DNA of 64,000 nucleotides from Bacillus sp. MM2020_4 (GCF_011250555.1 NZ_JAANMZ010000008.1:41306-105305), one strand, 5' to 3'. Numbered from the stretch's first letter, positions 34,671-42,904 are shown. The notes: generated from the letters alone by a model not told the origin. Made by a program: numbers and translations.

Positions 34671-35411
34671 ATGACTGAAATAAAAAAGCTGCTAGAGGTA
34701 GATTTATATAAACCCATTCAGGCATATTTCTTACGTGAAGAGTATGAGGTTTATGGCGAGGTGAAGGATTGTGATATTGCCGCAATAAAAGGTGATGAGT
34801 TAGTTGTTATTGAATTAAAGCTCAACTTAAGTGTGGATCTACTAATCCAGGCCACAAAACGACAAAGGTTAACGGATCAAGTTTATATTGCGATACCAAG
34901 ACCAAGATATCGATTGAATTCGAGGCAATGGGCAGATAAATGCCATTTAGTTAGAAGGCTTGAGTTGGGTTTGATTGTTGTTTCATTTTCAGGCAATCGA
35001 ACAAAAGCAGAAATAATATTTCCTCCAACTTCGTTTGATCGTCGTAAAAGGATCGGTCAAAGTAAGCCAAAGAGAGCAGCCGTAATGAAAGAAATCAATG
35101 GTCGGAGTGCGGACTTCAATATTGGTGGAAGTAATCGGACAAAAATCATGACAGCCTATAAAGAAAATTCTATCCAAATTGCCTGTTATCTTGAAAAATT
35201 GGGACCATTATCGCCGAAAGCGTTAATTCAAATGGGAACCGGTCATAAAACTTCCTCCATTCTAACCAAGAATTATTATGGTTGGTTCGAAAGAATTAAG
35301 CGTGGCACTTATGTTATTAGTGAGAAGGGAAAACAAGAGGTTAAGGAGTATTCGGACCTTATTATTTATTATTTGGGAATAATACCAAATAATGATGTGC
35401 CATCGGAATGA
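34671..35411 (+). CDS. DUF2161 protein, PD-(D/E)XK nuclease-like
   Basis: A 246-residue protein. Residues 20-60 hold EVYGEVKDCDIAAIKGDELVVIELKLN, fitting the E-D-ELK core of the PD-(D/E)XK nuclease/phosphodiesterase superfamily. The C-terminal 75 residues look like a winged-helix unit (LGPLSPKALIQMGTG, then RIKRGTYVISEKGKQEV). This matches DUF2161. Whether it cuts DNA is unproven. It has no recognisable restriction or defence partner next to it. It ends 62 bp before the sensor kinase gene. Confidence 0.8.
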   Translation: MTEIKKLLEVDLYKPIQAYFLREEYEVYGEVKDCDIAAIKGDELVVIELKLNLSVDLLIQATKRQRLTDQVYIAIPRPRYRLNSRQWADKCHLVRRLELGLIVVSFSGNRTKAEIIFPPTSFDRRKRIGQSKPKRAAVMKEINGRSADFNIGGSNRTKIMTAYKENSIQIACYLEKLGPLSPKALIQMGTGHKTSSILTKNYYGWFERIKRGTYVISEKGKQEVKEYSDLIIYYLGIIPNNDVPSE

Positions 35412-35473
35412 AAGTATTTCTGCAAGTATGCCCCATGAATTGGAGGTACTTGAACTATAGAAAGGAAATTTAG

Positions 35474-37135
35474 ATGAATACAACTTTAGAAATGCTGATC
35501 CATTTATTTGAACGAGCTGCTTTGCTCTTAATTTGCCTGTTCTTTATGATCCGTATCCCGAGATTTAAGGAATCTCTACAAAAGGACCACCATTCCCCCA
35601 TAGAGCGAGTGATCATTACGTTTGTGTTTTGCTTATTTGCCATTTTTGGTACGTATTCAGGAATTAATGTGGAAGGGTCGCTCGTTAATGTTAGGATCAT
35701 CGCTGTCGTTTCGGGGGGAATCTTGTTTGGACCCTGGGTAGGAATTATTACCGGGATTGTATCAGGAGTCCATCGATATGTAATTGATATTGGTGGACCC
35801 ACTTCCATCCCCTGTTTGATTACGAGCATTTTAGCGGGGATTTTATCGGGATATATAAACCAAAGTGTGAAGAGGTCTTTGCGCTGGATTTATGGAATAG
35901 TGGCCGGGATGTTGTCTGAAATTTTGACAATGGTACTGATTCTTGCGATGGCAAATCCATTCGAGTTAGGGTTGGACATTGTCTCTAAAATCGCTTTTCC
36001 GATGATTGCAGGTGAGGTTAACATTGGCTTAATTGTTTTGCTTGTAATGAGTGTCGAAGGTGAAAAGGAAGTAATTGCAGCGAAACAGGCAAAGTTAGCA
36101 TTGGATATCGCAAACAAGACATTACCATACTTTCGATCGATTCATTCGGATTCCCTGAAAGAGATCTGCCATATAATCAAAAATGATATCAAGGCCGATG
36201 CCGTTGCGATTACAGATACGAAAAACGTGCTTGCTTATGTGGGTTTTGGGGAAGAACGATATGTAATCGGGCAGGAAATCATTAGTGATTTGACCAAAGA
36301 GGCGATTCACAGCGGGAATTTCATTATTCGAAATCAGGTGGCGGATCATCATACACCCCAAATTCACTCCTTGCTCATTGTCCCCTTTGAGGAGAGTGGA
36401 GAAGTGACGGGAACACTTAAAATCTATTACCGCAAAGCCTATAAAATGACCTATTCACTACAGACCATGGCCATCGGATTATCGCAAATTATCTCCACAC
36501 TGATGGAGGTATCCCGGATTGAACAGATTAAGGAAGCTGCGAACAAGGCGGAGTTGAAGGCACTCCAAACAAAGATTAATCCTCACTTTTTATTTAATGC
36601 ACTAAATGCGATTGCCTCCACTACACGCAGAAATCCAGACAAAGCACGTGAGTTGATTATCAATCTTTCTGGCTATATGCGTTACAATTTAGAAGTTAGT
36701 GATGAATTAATTGATATCCATAAAGAATTGAAACAAGTCCGTGATTACGTGGAAATAGAGAAAGCTCGTTTTGGCCATCGATTAACGGTTGTTTACGAGA
36801 TTGATGATGTACAAGTCAACATTCCAAGTCTGCTCATCCAGCCGTTAGTCGAAAATGCCATTATTCATGGGATCTTAAAGATAAAAGGTCCAGGTTTGGT
36901 GACTATCGCGGTGAAGGATTTAGGAAATAAAATAAGAATAAGTGTTAAGGATACGGGGGCTGGAATAAGTGAGGATGTCATTCAACAATTGTTGCTAGAT
37001 GATGTACCATCAAACAAAATCGGTTTGTATAATGTTCACCAGCGAGTGAAACTCATTTATGGCCATGGATTGGTCATCCACCGTTTGTCACCCGGAACAG
37101 AAGTTTTTTTTGATATCGTAAAGGAGAATATATGA
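35474..37135 (+). CDS. LytS-type sensor histidine kinase (5TM-LYT)
   Basis: A 553-residue membrane kinase. Residues 1-195 form a 5TMR-LYT sensor (six to seven helices, with [21 protein letters not shown]), followed by a GAF-like domain (about 210-350). The His-kinase domain has phospho-acceptor His-371 in [13 protein letters not shown], and the ATPase domain has [14 protein letters not shown] and DTGAGIS. The same architecture is found in LytS, E. coli YpdA/BtsS and Bacillus pyruvate sensors. It overlaps its response regulator by 4 bp (ATGA). The ligand is inferred to be pyruvate or a related small acid. Confidence 0.92.
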   Translation: MNTTLEMLIHLFERAALLLICLFFMIRIPRFKESLQKDHHSPIERVIITFVFCLFAIFGTYSGINVEGSLVNVRIIAVVSGGILFGPWVGIITGIVSGVHRYVIDIGGPTSIPCLITSILAGILSGYINQSVKRSLRWIYGIVAGMLSEILTMVLILAMANPFELGLDIVSKIAFPMIAGEVNIGLIVLLVMSVEGEKEVIAAKQAKLALDIANKTLPYFRSIHSDSLKEICHIIKNDIKADAVAITDTKNVLAYVGFGEERYVIGQEIISDLTKEAIHSGNFIIRNQVADHHTPQIHSLLIVPFEESGEVTGTLKIYYRKAYKMTYSLQTMAIGLSQIISTLMEVSRIEQIKEAANKAELKALQTKINPHFLFNALNAIASTTRRNPDKARELIINLSGYMRYNLEVSDELIDIHKELKQVRDYVEIEKARFGHRLTVVYEIDDVQVNIPSLLIQPLVENAIIHGILKIKGPGLVTIAVKDLGNKIRISVKDTGAGISEDVIQQLLLDDVPSNKIGLYNVHQRVKLIYGHGLVIHRLSPGTEVFFDIVKENI

Positions 37136-37911
37136 AAGCGATTATTGTGGAAGATGAAGTACCAGCTCGCGAAGAACTGGAGTATTTAGTTGGAGCCCAT
37201 AGTGGAATCGAAGTGACCAATTTCTTTGACGATGGCTTAGATGTTTTAAAATTTTTGCAGGAGCATGAAACAGATGTCATCTTTTTGGATATTAATATCC
37301 CGTCCCTTAATGGAATGTTGTTAGCGAGTACCATCAGTAAATTCACAAAAAGACCTTATATTGTCTTTACTACTGCCTACAAAGAGCATGCAGCCCAAGC
37401 ATTTGAACTCGAAGCCTTCGATTACATCTTAAAACCCTATGAGGAGAAGCGGATTGCCGCAATGCTAGGCAGGCTGGAATCTGCTTTTAAACGAGATCGC
37501 GCAGAGACACCCTTATCGGATAGAAAGCTCGAACCTCAACTGAATTCTGGGAGGCAGCAAAGAGAATTCACTTCGAATTCTGCTAGTCGGATTAATTTGA
37601 AAAAGAATGACAAAATTATTGTAACAGACGCGAATGATATTTATTATGCTCTAGCAAGAGAAAAAGCTACCTTGGTGTATACCCAACAGGAGGAGTACAC
37701 GATGCCAATGAGCATCACGGAATTTGATTCCCTTTTACCAGTTGACCTTTTTTTTCGCTGTCACCGTTCTTATACGGTTAATTTGACCAAAATTCGTGAA
37801 ATTGTTCCTTGGTTTAATCAAACCTACATATTACGACTGAAAGATCTTAACGAGGAAATTCCCGTTAGCAGAAGCAAAGTAAAGGAATTTCGACAAATTA
37901 TGCATCTTTAA
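37132..37911 (+). CDS. LytTR-type response regulator
   Basis: A 259-residue regulator: receiver domain (1-118) with phospho-acceptor Asp-53 in [13 protein letters not shown] and Lys in YILKPYEE, a charged linker, then a LytTR DNA-binding domain (about 155-257; [18 protein letters not shown]). LytTR proteins bind direct repeats. Start overlaps the kinase stop. A pair of repeats lies directly after this gene, in front of the OFA carrier, so that carrier is the likely target. Confidence 0.93.
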   Translation: MKAIIVEDEVPAREELEYLVGAHSGIEVTNFFDDGLDVLKFLQEHETDVIFLDINIPSLNGMLLASTISKFTKRPYIVFTTAYKEHAAQAFELEAFDYILKPYEEKRIAAMLGRLESAFKRDRAETPLSDRKLEPQLNSGRQQREFTSNSASRINLKKNDKIIVTDANDIYYALAREKATLVYTQQEEYTMPMSITEFDSLLPVDLFFRCHRSYTVNLTKIREIVPWFNQTYILRLKDLNEEIPVSRSKVKEFRQIMHL

Positions 37912-37912
37912 C

Positions 37913-37943
37913 CGCCATTCATTCCGAATTATAGGCATTTCAT
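37913..37943 (+). promoter_or_regulatory. LytTR-type direct repeats before OFA carrier
   Basis: CGCCATTCAT (37913-37922) and GGCATTTCAT (37934-37943) are separated by 11 bp (21-bp period). The second copy equals the GGCATTTCAT half-site I recall for E. coli YpdB at yhjX, and the first matches 7 of 10. They sit upstream of a promoter with no good -35 but an extended -10 (TGCTATGAT, 37972-37980), as expected for an activated promoter. Confidence 0.7.
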
Positions 37944-37945
37944 TC

Positions 37946-37959
37946 TGAAAACGGTTTCT
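37946..37959. promoter_or_regulatory. CcpA cre site
   Basis: TGAAAACGGTTTCT matches the cre consensus TGWAANCGNTNWCA at 13 of 14 positions. It covers the -35 region of the OFA carrier promoter, fitting carbon catabolite repression. Confidence 0.6.
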
Positions 37960-38057
37960 ACTTTTTTTCGATGCTATGATGATGATGTAAACAAAATCAA
38001 TTAAAAATTCTGATGGTCATACATTATCATTTTTTTAGAAGAAAAGAGGAGATCAAA

Positions 38058-39305
38058 TTGAAATCAAGTGCAGATCGTCGCTGGTTGATTGTAGTAGGAA
38101 CTATTATTGTTCAGATGGGATTAGGTACCATCTATACTTGGAGCCTTTTCAATCAGCCCTTAGTGGACCACTTTGGTTGGAAATTAAATTCAGTTGCCTT
38201 TACTTTTTCGATTACTAGCTTAGCTTTGGCTTTAGCAACGTTGTTTGCTGGAAAACTGCAGGAAAAATGGGGAATTCGCCGGTTAATTGCTTGCGCCGGA
38301 TTTGTGCTTGGCATAGGATTAATCATCAGTTCTCAGGCGTCTTCGTTATGGATGCTGTATATTTTGGCAGGGGTTGTGGTTGGTGCAGCAGATGGTACGG
38401 CCTATATTACATCGTTATCAAATTTAATTAAGTGGTTTCCGGAAAGAAAAGGCCTTATTTCAGGTATCTCTGTTGGAGCATATGGTACAGGAAGTTTGCT
38501 ATTCAAATTCATTAACGGGTCACTCATCCAATCCGTCGGTGTTACCCAAACATTCTTTTTCTGGGGATTAATTGTCATGATTATGGTTGTTGGTGGTTCA
38601 TTCCTTGTTCGGGAAGCAAAGATCGCTAAAGGGAATCAAACTGTTGGCGGCAGTATTCAAAAAGATTTCTCAGTTAAAGAAATGCTTAAAACGAAGGAAG
38701 CTTATCTTTTATTTGTTATTTTCTTTACTGCATGTATGAGCGGCTTATACTTAATCGGAATTGTTAAGGATATTGGGGTTAGGCTTGCAGGACTTGATAT
38801 TGCAACGGCAAGTAATGCTGTGGCATTAGTGGCCATTTTTAATACAAGCGGACGTATTATTCTTGGAGCATTATCGGATAAAGTAGGGCGTTTGCGTGTC
38901 GTTTCAGGCGCACTTCTTGTCACTGCAGCAGCTGTAACGGTATTAAGTTTTGTTCATGTAACCTATGGGGTATTCTTTGCTTCAGTTGCAGCTATTGCAT
39001 TTTGCTTTGGCGGTAACATCACGATTTTCCCTGCCATTGTGGCCGATTTCTTTGGCTTGAAAAATCAGAGCAAAAACTACGGTATTATTTATCAAGGATT
39101 TGGAATCGGTGCCATATCAGGATCCTTTATTGCTTCTTCATTAGGCGGCTTCATTCCTACCTTTAAATTAATTGCCGTTTTAAGTATTGTTTCAGTATTA
39201 ATAGCGATGTTAATCAAGTCACCGGGCAATGGAAAAATAAAAATGAAGGAAAAGAGAAATCATGGTGAAGTCCGTAGTCTTTCACCAGAGTCAAAAGTTA
39301 GTTAA
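38058..39305 (+). CDS. OFA-family MFS transporter (YhjX-like, likely small organic acid)
   Basis: A 415-residue, 12-helix carrier of the oxalate/formate antiporter (OFA) family: MGLGTIYTWSLFNQPLVDHFGW in helix 1, AGVVVGAADGTAYITSLSNLIKWFPERKGLISGISVGAYG around residues 105-145, and NTSGRIILGALSDKVGR near 260. OFA carriers include YhjX, the target of the pyruvate-sensing YpdAB system. TTG at 38058 has GAGGAGA seven bases upstream; the longer frame from 38013 has no RBS. Its position behind a LytS/LytT pair and the operator repeats suggest pyruvate or lactate/formate exchange. Confidence 0.88.
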   Translation: MKSSADRRWLIVVGTIIVQMGLGTIYTWSLFNQPLVDHFGWKLNSVAFTFSITSLALALATLFAGKLQEKWGIRRLIACAGFVLGIGLIISSQASSLWMLYILAGVVVGAADGTAYITSLSNLIKWFPERKGLISGISVGAYGTGSLLFKFINGSLIQSVGVTQTFFFWGLIVMIMVVGGSFLVREAKIAKGNQTVGGSIQKDFSVKEMLKTKEAYLLFVIFFTACMSGLYLIGIVKDIGVRLAGLDIATASNAVALVAIFNTSGRIILGALSDKVGRLRVVSGALLVTAAAVTVLSFVHVTYGVFFASVAAIAFCFGGNITIFPAIVADFFGLKNQSKNYGIIYQGFGIGAISGSFIASSLGGFIPTFKLIAVLSIVSVLIAMLIKSPGNGKIKMKEKRNHGEVRSLSPESKVS

Positions 39306-39311
39306 GAAAAT

Positions 39312-39370
39312 TAAGTGCCTGACACCCCGCAGTACTATCGCTAGTACAGCGGGGTGTCAGGCACCATTTT
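39312..39370. repeat. Dispersed GTGCC-type hairpin, copy 4 (long, near perfect)
   Basis: A 16-bp perfect stem (39315-39330 with 39349-39364) containing GTGCCTGACACC, with an inner GTAC pairing, followed by ATTTTACTTATTTTT. It also serves as terminator for the OFA carrier and the convergent hydrolase gene. Confidence 0.8.
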
Positions 39371-39396
39371 ACTTATTTTTCCATATTTACCTCTCA

Positions 39397-40071
39397 TTAT
39401 TTAGCAAATACATGATCCCCAATTGTTTTCACTACTTCACGGGTATGAATCCAATTATCCGTAGCAATTTCTGGGTTATAGAAATAAATAGAATCATTTA
39501 AACGATCTTTTCTTGTTAATGCTTCCTCAACTGCTAGTTTCGCTTCCTCTGATGCAGGTTTATTAATTTCACCATTTTGAACAGGTGAAAACGCATAGGT
39601 ATCGCCAACAACTTCTTTAATCACACCTGTAACTGTATTCGGGAAGTGTGGAGAATCGACTCGATTTAATACGACAGTTGCAACCGCCACTTTTCCTTCC
39701 TCTGGCTCACCTTTTGCTTCTGCTTCTACCAATCGGGCAAATAAATCTTTCTCTTGACTTGATATGGAAACGGCAGGATCCTCTGGTTCTTTTACCGTCA
39801 CTTCTATTTTGGGATTTGATGGTTGAATTACTACTGCTTGCATTTTATCAGGGTTTTGCAACATTTCTTCTATATAAATGCCGTCGTCATGACGGTTAAG
39901 ATCTTTATTATCATCAATAGTTAAACCATATTGTTGGCCAAGTTCCAAAAGGTTCTTTTCTTTTATAACTTGATTTTCGGTAACAGCCTCGACTGTATTA
40001 TTTTGTAAACTGATAAATGCAAGTGTAGCAACACAAGCTACAACTAATTTTCTCGTATAGCTGTTTTTCAT
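39397..40071 (-). CDS. SleB-type cell wall hydrolase
   Basis: A 224-residue secreted protein: signal peptide (about 1-28, ending NNTVEA), a linker that may be a degenerate LysM-like segment (LLELGQQYGLTIDDNKDL), then a SleB/CwlJ Hydrolase_2 domain (about 105-224; LFARLVEAEAKGEPEEGKVAVA with the catalytic Glu). It is a paralogue of the LysM-containing protein at 15634-16236 but has lost a recognisable LysM. The frame extends to 40173, but AGGAGG lies seven bases before 40071. Likely acts on peptidoglycan or cortex. Confidence 0.88.
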   Translation of the reverse strand: MKNSYTRKLVVACVATLAFISLQNNTVEAVTENQVIKEKNLLELGQQYGLTIDDNKDLNRHDDGIYIEEMLQNPDKMQAVVIQPSNPKIEVTVKEPEDPAVSISSQEKDLFARLVEAEAKGEPEEGKVAVATVVLNRVDSPHFPNTVTGVIKEVVGDTYAFSPVQNGEINKPASEEAKLAVEEALTRKDRLNDSIYFYNPEIATDNWIHTREVVKTIGDHVFAK

Positions 40072-40287
40072 GTGGCTACCTCCTCTAAATTTGTATGATA
40101 CTACCTTACCATCTGCGGGTTTCGTGTTACAGAACAGGACTGTTACTTTTTTTGTTAGTTTGATGAACAACATTACAGGGAAAATAGAATTATGACATTA
40201 TTCCTGAATAAATGACATATTCAACCCAATATTGCGAAATAGAGGAATATTTTACTGGGAATTTTAATTGACCTCTGAAAATCACAA

Positions 40288-40341
40288 TAGTACCTGACTC
40301 CCAGCACGCTAAAGTATTAGGACTTGGGGGCAGCTACCTTT
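40288..40341. repeat. Dispersed GTGCC-type hairpin, copy 5 (degenerate)
   Basis: GTACCTGACTCCCAGCACG and the right arm CTTGGGGGCAGCTACC form an imperfect hairpin related to the other copies. It lies upstream of the spx-like promoter. Confidence 0.4.
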
Positions 40342-40369
40342 AATTGTTTATTAGACTAAAACTTTTCAA

Positions 40370-40398
40370 TTGACAAAATGAACTGTAACGATTATTGT
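40370..40398 (+). promoter_or_regulatory. SigA promoter of spx-like gene
   Basis: TTGACA (40370-40375), a 17-bp spacer and TATTGT (40393-40398). The -10 element lies inside the first inverted repeat. Confidence 0.55.
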
Positions 40399-40402
40399 TA
40401 CA
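40384..40402. promoter_or_regulatory. Inverted repeat TGTAAC-N7-GTTACA (site C)
   Basis: Perfect arms, extended on each side by C/G and A/T pairs. It covers the spacer and -10 of the spx-like promoter, so a bound repressor would block RNA polymerase. Confidence 0.7.
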
Positions 40403-40412
40403 GTATGGTAAC

Positions 40413-40431
40413 TGTAATATTTTTTATTACA
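40413..40431. promoter_or_regulatory. Inverted repeat TGTAAT-N7-ATTACA (site D)
   Basis: Perfect arms (40413-40418, 40426-40431), 29 bp downstream of site C centre to centre, close to the transcription start of the spx-like gene. Confidence 0.65.
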
Positions 40432-40471
40432 TTTATGTATTTGCCAACTACACTAAGGAGTGTGTAAAAGC

Positions 40472-40867
40472 ATGGTAACTGTGTATACAACCCCAAGTTG
40501 TGCCTCATGCCGAAAAGCAAAAGCTTGGCTTGAAGAGCATCAAATTGACTATGTAGAAAGAAATATATTATCTCATCCCCTTACAGTTGATGAGATTAAA
40601 TCGATTCTTCGTTTGACAGAAGAGGGGACTAGCGAGATTATTTCCACTAATTCGAAGTCATTTCAAGCATTGCACGTAGATTTTGAATCTCTTTCGCTTA
40701 ATGAATTGTATACAATAATAATGGAACATCCCAAAATGATGCGTCGGCCAATTATCCTGGACGAAAAAAGATTACAGGTTGGATATAACGAGGACGAAAT
40801 TCGTAGTTTTCTGCCTCGAAGGATACGAAACTATTTATACACCGAGTTGCAAAAAGCGGCAAATTAA
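40472..40867 (+). CDS. spxA2: Spx/ArsC-family regulator (SpxA2-like)
   Basis: A 131-residue Spx-type protein: redox motif CASC (Cys-10 and Cys-13) at the N-terminus, [27 protein letters not shown] near residues 91-118. Spx binds the RNA polymerase alpha C-terminal domain and reprograms transcription under disulfide stress. A GTG at 40460 touches the AAGGAG, so ATG 40472 is preferred. The order spx, small ORF, Rrf2 regulator matches the spxA2-saiR locus of the B. cereus group. The two inverted repeats in its promoter are likely sites for that regulator. Confidence 0.88.
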   Translation: MVTVYTTPSCASCRKAKAWLEEHQIDYVERNILSHPLTVDEIKSILRLTEEGTSEIISTNSKSFQALHVDFESLSLNELYTIIMEHPKMMRRPIILDEKRLQVGYNEDEIRSFLPRRIRNYLYTELQKAAN

Positions 40868-40938
40868 AATGAAAACGACGGGTATTAATGCTTAGTCTTT
40901 TCATTGAATCGAAAGCCTAATTAAGGGAGGAAAAACGG

Positions 40939-41073
40939 ATGATTGAAGTATTCGTGACAGTCCATTATAAAGATAAAAATTACCATACCAATGTTATAGT
41001 GAAAAAAGATATGACATGGCAGAAAATTAAACGGATAGCAGAGAGGCAAGTCAAAAAACAATGGGATAGGTAA
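40939..41073 (+). CDS. Small protein between spx-like and saiR-like genes (44 aa)
   Basis: An ATG frame preceded by AAGGGAGG. The product is basic, starting MIEVFVTVHYKDKNYHTN and ending QVKKQWDR, with an alternating beta pattern followed by a helix. It lies 72 bp after the spx-like gene and is likely co-transcribed. Family unknown. Confidence 0.55.
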   Translation: MIEVFVTVHYKDKNYHTNVIVKKDMTWQKIKRIAERQVKKQWDR

Positions 41074-41125
41074 ATAAATCGGCTTTGCGAAAGAAATAGA
41101 GTACTTAGTGCTTGACTAGTCAATC

Positions 41126-41144
41126 TGTAATACTTAATATTACA
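41126..41144. promoter_or_regulatory. Inverted repeat TGTAAT-N7-ATTACA (site E, before saiR-like gene)
   Basis: Perfect arms flanked by C and G that also pair. It lies 86 bp upstream of the saiR-like start and suggests autoregulation. Confidence 0.65.
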
Positions 41145-41229
41145 GTACGTGATTACTTTTATAACAGATGCAAAAAACAGTGGTACTAGGAAAAACGGTG
41201 AGATGTTTTCTTACTTAGGAGGCAAACAC

Positions 41230-41643
41230 ATGAATAGTGATTTTACCCTTGCCATTCATAGTTTAACTTTACTTGCACTACAGCCGGACCGCATGTCAAC
41301 GAGTGATGCAATTTCAGAAAGTGCTGGTGTCCATCCGGTACGAATCCGAAAAGTGCTAAGTTTGTTAAAAAAACATGGATTTATTAAATCAAAAGAGGGA
41401 ACGGGCGGCGGATTTATTTTTGCCCTAGATTTAAGTGAAGTGAATCTTTGGGATATATATAAGATAACCTCTGATGGCGCATTAAAGCCTAAGTGTCCAG
41501 AAGCAAATGAAAAGTGTATTGTAGGGGCAAATATGCAACGAGTCCTTTGTGGCATTTTCTTTGGGGCGGAAGAGCATATGGGAGAATATTTAAAGGATTA
41601 TACAATCAAAGAAGTGGTTGATCTTGTTAATCAGGAGAATTAA
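41230..41643 (+). CDS. saiR: Rrf2-family regulator (SaiR-like)
   Basis: A 137-residue Rrf2 regulator. Winged HTH in residues 2-68 (FTLAIHSLTLLALQPD, HPVRIRKVLSLLKKHGFI, GTGGGF wing). Three cysteines lie at 89, 96 and 107 in the sensor region, but their spacing is not the CX5CX7C of Fe-S members, so thiol sensing is more likely. It sits downstream of the spx-like gene as SaiR does in B. anthracis, where it represses spxA2. Start 41230 has TTAGGAGG seven to nine bases upstream; the longer frame to 41149 covers that RBS. Confidence 0.88.
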   Translation: MNSDFTLAIHSLTLLALQPDRMSTSDAISESAGVHPVRIRKVLSLLKKHGFIKSKEGTGGGFIFALDLSEVNLWDIYKITSDGALKPKCPEANEKCIVGANMQRVLCGIFFGAEEHMGEYLKDYTIKEVVDLVNQEN

Positions 41644-41751
41644 CAAATGGATGAATGGAGATCACCTTCAATAAATGTATAAAAAAGTTACAGATTATTG
41701 AAATCCGCCATATTCTAAAATGAAATACTAAAATGAAGAAGGTGAAGAAGT

Positions 41752-42087
41752 ATGTATTCCAATAATAATGCGATTCTAAAAACAGGGGATTGGGTTAAGG
41801 CAGAATCACAGGATGGTGCGTTAATCATTGGATATATTGAATCATTATCTAGTGTTGATGGGGTAGTAAAGGTAACCGTTGTTACTAGTGACAATAACCA
41901 AACGATTGGCAAAACTATACCTTTTTTAAGCAAACAGGTTAAGTTGCTGCCTGTTTCAACTGTAACTAATAAGGCACAAATTGAATTTCTTCTAGACCTA
42001 GCCTTATCAACTGGGGATAAGGAATGGTTTTTGGCGCTTTCTTCGAAGTTAAATGCGATGAAGCAGCTTGTTGATGGAGTACATTGA
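41752..42087 (+). CDS. IDEAL-domain-like small protein
   Basis: A 111-residue protein. The first 70 residues are a small beta-rich unit (LKTGDWVKAESQDGALIIGYIES). The C-terminus IEFLLDLALSTGDKEWFLALSSKLN fits the pattern of the IDEAL domain (a C-terminal helical motif found in Bacillaceae proteins). Function unknown. Good RBS GAAGGTGAAG. Ends at a terminator. Confidence 0.65.
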   Translation: MYSNNNAILKTGDWVKAESQDGALIIGYIESLSSVDGVVKVTVVTSDNNQTIGKTIPFLSKQVKLLPVSTVTNKAQIEFLLDLALSTGDKEWFLALSSKLNAMKQLVDGVH

Positions 42088-42105
42088 CCAGTTAAAATCG
42101 AGAAA

Positions 42106-42146
42106 AAAGAGCCCATTCCTTTTCGGAATTGGACTCTGTTATTTTG
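42106..42146. terminator. Terminator between IDEAL-like gene and hemerythrin gene
   Basis: AGAG-CC-ATTCC (42108-42119) pairs with GGAAT-TGG-ACTCT (42125-42137) with small mismatches; T-rich flanks on both strands. Confidence 0.6.
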
Positions 42147-42161
42147 ATGTTGTATCGTAAA

Positions 42162-42683
42162 TTACTTTTGTTCGGAAACTCTTTGGTTTACCAATTCTTT
42201 CTCTTCTGGGGTAAACATCCGTTCAGCCATCGGATATAGGACCTGTTCTTCTTTGGCAAAATGGTTGATTAAAGTATGGTAAGCATTTTTGATCAAGGCT
42301 GCATTTTCGATCATGTCCTCGGATGAAAATTCTGTTTGCTTCTCCGTATTGGAAAAGAATTTATGGATATATCCATTTGCTTGTTCGTGTTCGTATTCCA
42401 TGACCGAAATAGGGCCGCCGTTTTTACCGAGATACTCTTCCATCATTCGGAATAAAATATCTTCCTCACGTACGGAATGATGCTCAAGGTCTGTGAAAAA
42501 TTGATGTACAGCCTGAATTAACTCTGTGAAGGAACCGCCTTGTTCCTCTACTACTTTTTCACATAAAGAATGTAAAGATTGAAGACCGTTTCGTAATGGG
42601 ATATGTTCACTCACCAATTTATGTAAACCTTCTGAAAGTACTGCTGGACTATTTCCAAATGAGTTGCTTGGACAACCTTGCAT
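42162..42683 (-). CDS. Hemerythrin-domain protein, FNR-linked
   Basis: A 173-residue hemerythrin HHE-type protein. Putative di-iron ligands lie in EHIPLRNGLQSLH (about 26-38), FFTDLEHHSVREEDILF (about 64-80), VMEYEHEQANGYIHKF (about 94-109) and YHTLINHFAKEEQVLYPMAE (about 136-155). Such proteins bind oxygen or NO or help repair Fe-S centres. Start 42683 has AAGGAG nine bases upstream. An FNR box sits exactly at -41.5 from a TATACT -10 element, so anaerobic activation is expected. The N-terminus (MQGCPSN) lacks a full ScdA DUF1858/542 domain. Confidence 0.88.
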   Translation of the reverse strand: MQGCPSNSFGNSPAVLSEGLHKLVSEHIPLRNGLQSLHSLCEKVVEEQGGSFTELIQAVHQFFTDLEHHSVREEDILFRMMEEYLGKNGGPISVMEYEHEQANGYIHKFFSNTEKQTEFSSEDMIENAALIKNAYHTLINHFAKEEQVLYPMAERMFTPEEKELVNQRVSEQK

Positions 42684-42743
42684 GGGAAAAATCTCCTTTC
42701 GATTATCATTGCTATAAGTATATACAAACGAAAATCTTTTTAT

Positions 42744-42759
42744 TGTGATATAAATCACT
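42744..42759 (-). promoter_or_regulatory. FNR box at -41.5 of hemerythrin promoter
   Basis: On the minus strand AGTGATTTATATCACA (one mismatch from a perfect palindrome) matches TGTGA-N6-TCACA. The -10 TATACT begins 30 bases from its centre, which places the box at -41.5, the class II activation position. Confidence 0.7.
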
Positions 42760-42813
42760 TTTCGGCGAACAGTTTGTACGAACATCTTACAACATATTAT
42801 GAAAAACGAAGAA

Positions 42814-42850
42814 AGAGAGCCGAGACAATAAAATGCCGGCTCTTTTTTCT
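42814..42850. terminator. Terminator between GDSL hydrolase and hemerythrin gene
   Basis: AGAGCCG (42816-42822) pairs with CGGCTCT (42837-42843) followed by TTTTT; in the minus direction it also blocks read-through from the GDSL gene. Confidence 0.6.
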
Positions 42851-42904
42851 AATGCCCCTGCCAAGGATATTAATTTTAACATAGTTTTACTTACCATACA
42901 TACC

